From: Desulfobacula sp.
GTDB lineage: Bacteria; Desulfobacterota; Desulfobacteria; Desulfobacterales; Desulfobacteraceae
Direction: 5' to 3'
Assembly: GCA_027858355.1 (NCBI GenBank)
Contig: JAQICW010000679.1
Span: forward strand, 1 to 8,386
Length of the DNA: 8,386 nucleotides
Part shown: positions 6,612-8,386 of the stretch, piece by piece
Position numbering within the stretch: position 1 is the stretch's first letter
Layout: each line of letters opens with the position of its first letter
Notes under the pieces: model-generated
The model's input: the letters and a program-made list of their open reading frames with translations, nothing else
Databases searched by the model: none
What the model was told of the DNA's origin: nothing
Position numbers and translations under genes: made by a program

Positions 6612-7601
6612 CTACCGGCCTGTAATTTTGTAATATTCACTTAGAATGCCCTGGGCATCTTTACCTGCTTTCTTTGCCCATTCGCCTCTTAATTTTTCAC
6701 CAATAGCATTGAGCTGGGCACGAAATGCCTTGCTCACAGGACTGATGGTCATACCGTTTTCCATAAGAGTTGCCCGGCTTTTACGGTCCATGTCCCCTGC
6801 AAGGTTCCACATGTCATCTTCCATCTGCGCTGCAATTTCAAGAACAATTGTCTGAATTTTTTTATCCAGTTTATCCCAGGCAGCCTGGTTGACATTGATC
6901 ATGTTCACAGGACCAACAATATTTATCGGGGTAAAATACTTTAAAACTTCCCATGCTTTTGCATCAACGCCGGAGGGAGAAGAGGTGTACATGGAATCCA
7001 GAAGACCTGCTTTCATGGCAGGATATACTTCTGAAAAAGGCATTTTCCTCGCTGCAATGCCCGTGGCCTCTCCAAAGGAAAGGCCAGTACCATCATAAAC
7101 CCGCATTTTTAATCCTTTTAAGTCAGATTCAGACTGGATTTGGCGCTGGGTATAGATGCCGGAAAAGGGCCATACAGAGGTATAAAGAGTTATCTGGTTG
7201 AATTTTTTTAAGGTTTCAGCATATACGGGTTTGGAAAGCTGATAAAGAAGACGCTGCTCAAAAGCATTTGTGGAAATAAAAGGCTGTGCTGTCAAAGCAA
7301 GGACAGGGGCATCCCCTTCAACCATGCCCGTGGGAATTTCAGCAACGGCAAGCTGGCCTTCAGCAACGGCTTTTAAAAGCTCAGGACCCTTAAATCCCAA
7401 TGACGCACCCGGATGAAGAACAATGGTAAGTTCACCGTTAGTGGCTTTGGCAACTTCATCGGCAAATCTTTGTGCGCCCTTGGAGTGAAAATTACCAGCA
7501 GGATAATTCAGGTGCAGATCCCACTTGGTTTGTGCCATGGCATTGGAAAACAAGGTCAAAGCAAACATGAGGCCGGTTAAAACAATTAATAATTTTTTCA
7601 T
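6612..7601 (-). CDS. dctP: TRAP transporter substrate-binding protein DctP, probably for pyroglutamate
   Basis: This is the periplasmic receptor of the TRAP system. The 329-residue precursor has a signal peptide: a Lys-Lys start, a hydrophobic core (about 4-19) and a probable cut after AMA (residue 23), leaving mature QTKWDL. The fold-typical motifs follow: HSKGAQRFADEVAKATNGEL (39-58), the LKGLKMRVYDG block (161-171) whose Arg167 is the expected carboxylate-binding Arg of the family, and FSEVYPAMKAGLLDSM (189-204), then EVLKYFTP before the C-terminal helices. AAGGAG at 7613-7608 with a 6-base spacer supports ATG 7601. It lies 62 bases after the regulator gene and heads dctPQM-pxpABC. The ligand is inferred from the adjoining 5-oxoprolinase genes; DctP6/DctP7 of Bordetella pertussis are known pyroglutamate binders, so the family can do this. 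Another small carboxylate remains possible. Confidence 0.93.
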   Translation of the reverse strand: MKKLLIVLTGLMFALTLFSNAMAQTKWDLHLNYPAGNFHSKGAQRFADEVAKATNGELTIVLHPGASLGFKGPELLKAVAEGQLAVAEIPTGMVEGDAPVLALTAQPFISTNAFEQRLLYQLSKPVYAETLKKFNQITLYTSVWPFSGIYTQRQIQSESDLKGLKMRVYDGTGLSFGEATGIAARKMPFSEVYPAMKAGLLDSMYTSSPSGVDAKAWEVLKYFTPINIVGPVNMINVNQAAWDKLDKKIQTIVLEIAAQMEDDMWNLAGDMDRKSRATLMENGMTISPVSKAFRAQLNAIGEKLRGEWAKKAGKDAQGILSEYYKITGR

Positions 7602-7638
7602 CTCTTTCTCCTTTTTTGGGGTTAATAATATTTTATAA

Positions 7639-7650
7639 GAGTTTGCACTC
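7639..7650. promoter_or_regulatory. Small palindrome upstream of dctP, possible operator
   Basis: GAGTttgcACTC is an interrupted palindrome (4-bp arms) in the 62-base gap between the GntR gene and dctP. On the dctP strand an AT-rich stretch that could serve as a -10 region (TATAAAATATTAT) follows directly. GntR/FCD regulators bind short palindromes near their targets, so this is a candidate operator for a second promoter feeding dctP. The arms are short and there is no second copy in the visible 30 bases before the regulator gene, so the call is weak. Confidence 0.25.
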
Positions 7651-7663
7651 CCTAAAAATTAAA

Positions 7664-8356
7664 TCAGGATGTCATAAAAATAATTATCCGCTGCCGGAAA
7701 GTAATAATATGCTGTTCAATGAGGTCTTTCAGCCGGGTTTCATCTTTTTCCATAAGACAATTGATTATTTGTTCATGTTCCTGAAATACAGAGTCATAAT
7801 GGGCTTTAAGAGGCTTTTGAGGATCAATAATATTGGCATAGGACAAATAGGATAGGCGTTTTGCCTCGCTTCTTACATCCTGGACTGCCCGGATGATAAA
7901 TTCATTTTGTGAACACCTGGCAAAATTCATATGAAAATCATGATTTGCCTCCACCAGGTCAAAAACATCATTGGCAACAATTGCATTTTCAATTTCTTTA
8001 TTTGATGCTTTCATTTTTTTAATAAAATTTGAGCAGTCTTTGTTAATGGCTATATCAACCAGACCCTGCTCCATAATTTTCATGCTTTCAAACATTGCCT
8101 TGGTATTTTGCAAAGTTATGGGCCGAACAATAACTCCCCTTTTGGGATGGGATTCAACCATTTTTTCGCTGTGCAGCCTGACAAGGGCTTCCCTTATGGG
8201 AGTTCTTCCAATACCCAGGTCCTCCACAAGCTGGTTTTCTTCAAGATGCTGGCTTGGCTGATATTCAAGACAGATTATCTTTCTTACTATGGTTTCATAG
8301 GCTATAACGGCCAATGGCTGTTTTGGAATATTCTGTATTGTTGATATTTTACCCAT
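7664..8356 (-). CDS. GntR-family transcriptional regulator, FCD (FadR-type) subfamily
   Basis: A 230-residue DNA-binding regulator with an N-terminal winged helix-turn-helix (about 15-80; core LVEDLGIGRTPIREALVRL at 43-61, then the wing HPKRGVIVRPI at 70-80) and a C-terminal all-helical FCD effector domain (about 85-225). FCD proteins often hold a metal that binds carboxylate effectors. The expected ligands are visible as Asn138 (Asp in some members) and His142 in NHDFH, His194 in QEHEQ and His216 in EQHI. It stands first in the operon, same strand as dctP, so it probably controls its own unit in response to pyroglutamate or a related acid; whether it represses or activates cannot be read from sequence. 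The ATG at 8356 has AAGGAT 11 bases upstream (8373-8368), a loose spacing, so the start is slightly less certain than the family call. Confidence 0.93.
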   Translation of the reverse strand: MGKISTIQNIPKQPLAVIAYETIVRKIICLEYQPSQHLEENQLVEDLGIGRTPIREALVRLHSEKMVESHPKRGVIVRPITLQNTKAMFESMKIMEQGLVDIAINKDCSNFIKKMKASNKEIENAIVANDVFDLVEANHDFHMNFARCSQNEFIIRAVQDVRSEAKRLSYLSYANIIDPQKPLKAHYDSVFQEHEQIINCLMEKDETRLKDLIEQHIITFRQRIIIFMTS

Positions 8357-8386
8357 ATCCTATAAATATCCTTTTTTCTTATACTT

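Overview
The window looks like a chromosomal fragment of a moderately AT-rich Gram-negative anaerobe. A marine-type deltaproteobacterium (Desulfobacterota, Desulfobacula/Desulfobacter-like) is my best guess. This is inference from the style of the genes (a TRAP transporter with a periplasmic receptor, AT-rich intergenic DNA, strong AAGGAG-type ribosome sites); no rRNA or other taxonomic marker is present.

Layout. Positions 1-2129 (+ strand) hold the 3' part of a gene for a penicillin-acylase-family Ntn hydrolase; its N-terminus lies outside the window. Positions 2130-2280 are a short AT-rich intergenic stretch between convergent genes, with small inverted repeats but no convincing terminator. 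From 8356 back to 2281 everything is on the minus strand and forms one tightly packed seven-gene unit, in transcription order: an FCD-type GntR regulator, dctP (TRAP periplasmic receptor), dctQ (small membrane subunit), dctM (large membrane subunit), pxpA, pxpB and pxpC (the three subunits of prokaryotic 5-oxoprolinase).

How the genes fit together. PxpABC hydrolyses 5-oxo-L-proline (pyroglutamate) to L-glutamate at the cost of ATP. Because the TRAP genes are joined to pxpABC by a 14-base gap, with overlapping genes downstream, the simplest reading is a self-contained pyroglutamate scavenging operon: DctP binds pyroglutamate in the periplasm, DctQM imports it with an ion gradient, PxpABC turns it into glutamate, and the GntR protein senses the substrate or a related carboxylate and controls the unit. 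Pyroglutamate-binding DctP proteins are known from Bordetella pertussis (DctP6/DctP7), so the prediction is plausible, but the ligand here is inferred from context.

Regulatory detail. A perfect 13-bp inverted repeat sits between dctP and dctQ and probably lets the receptor be made in excess over the membrane subunits. A small palindrome lies between the regulator gene and dctP. The dctQ/dctM and pxpB/pxpC junctions are one-base stop-start overlaps, and pxpA/pxpB overlap by 20 bases. I found no RNA genes, CRISPR arrays, insertion sequences or phage genes.
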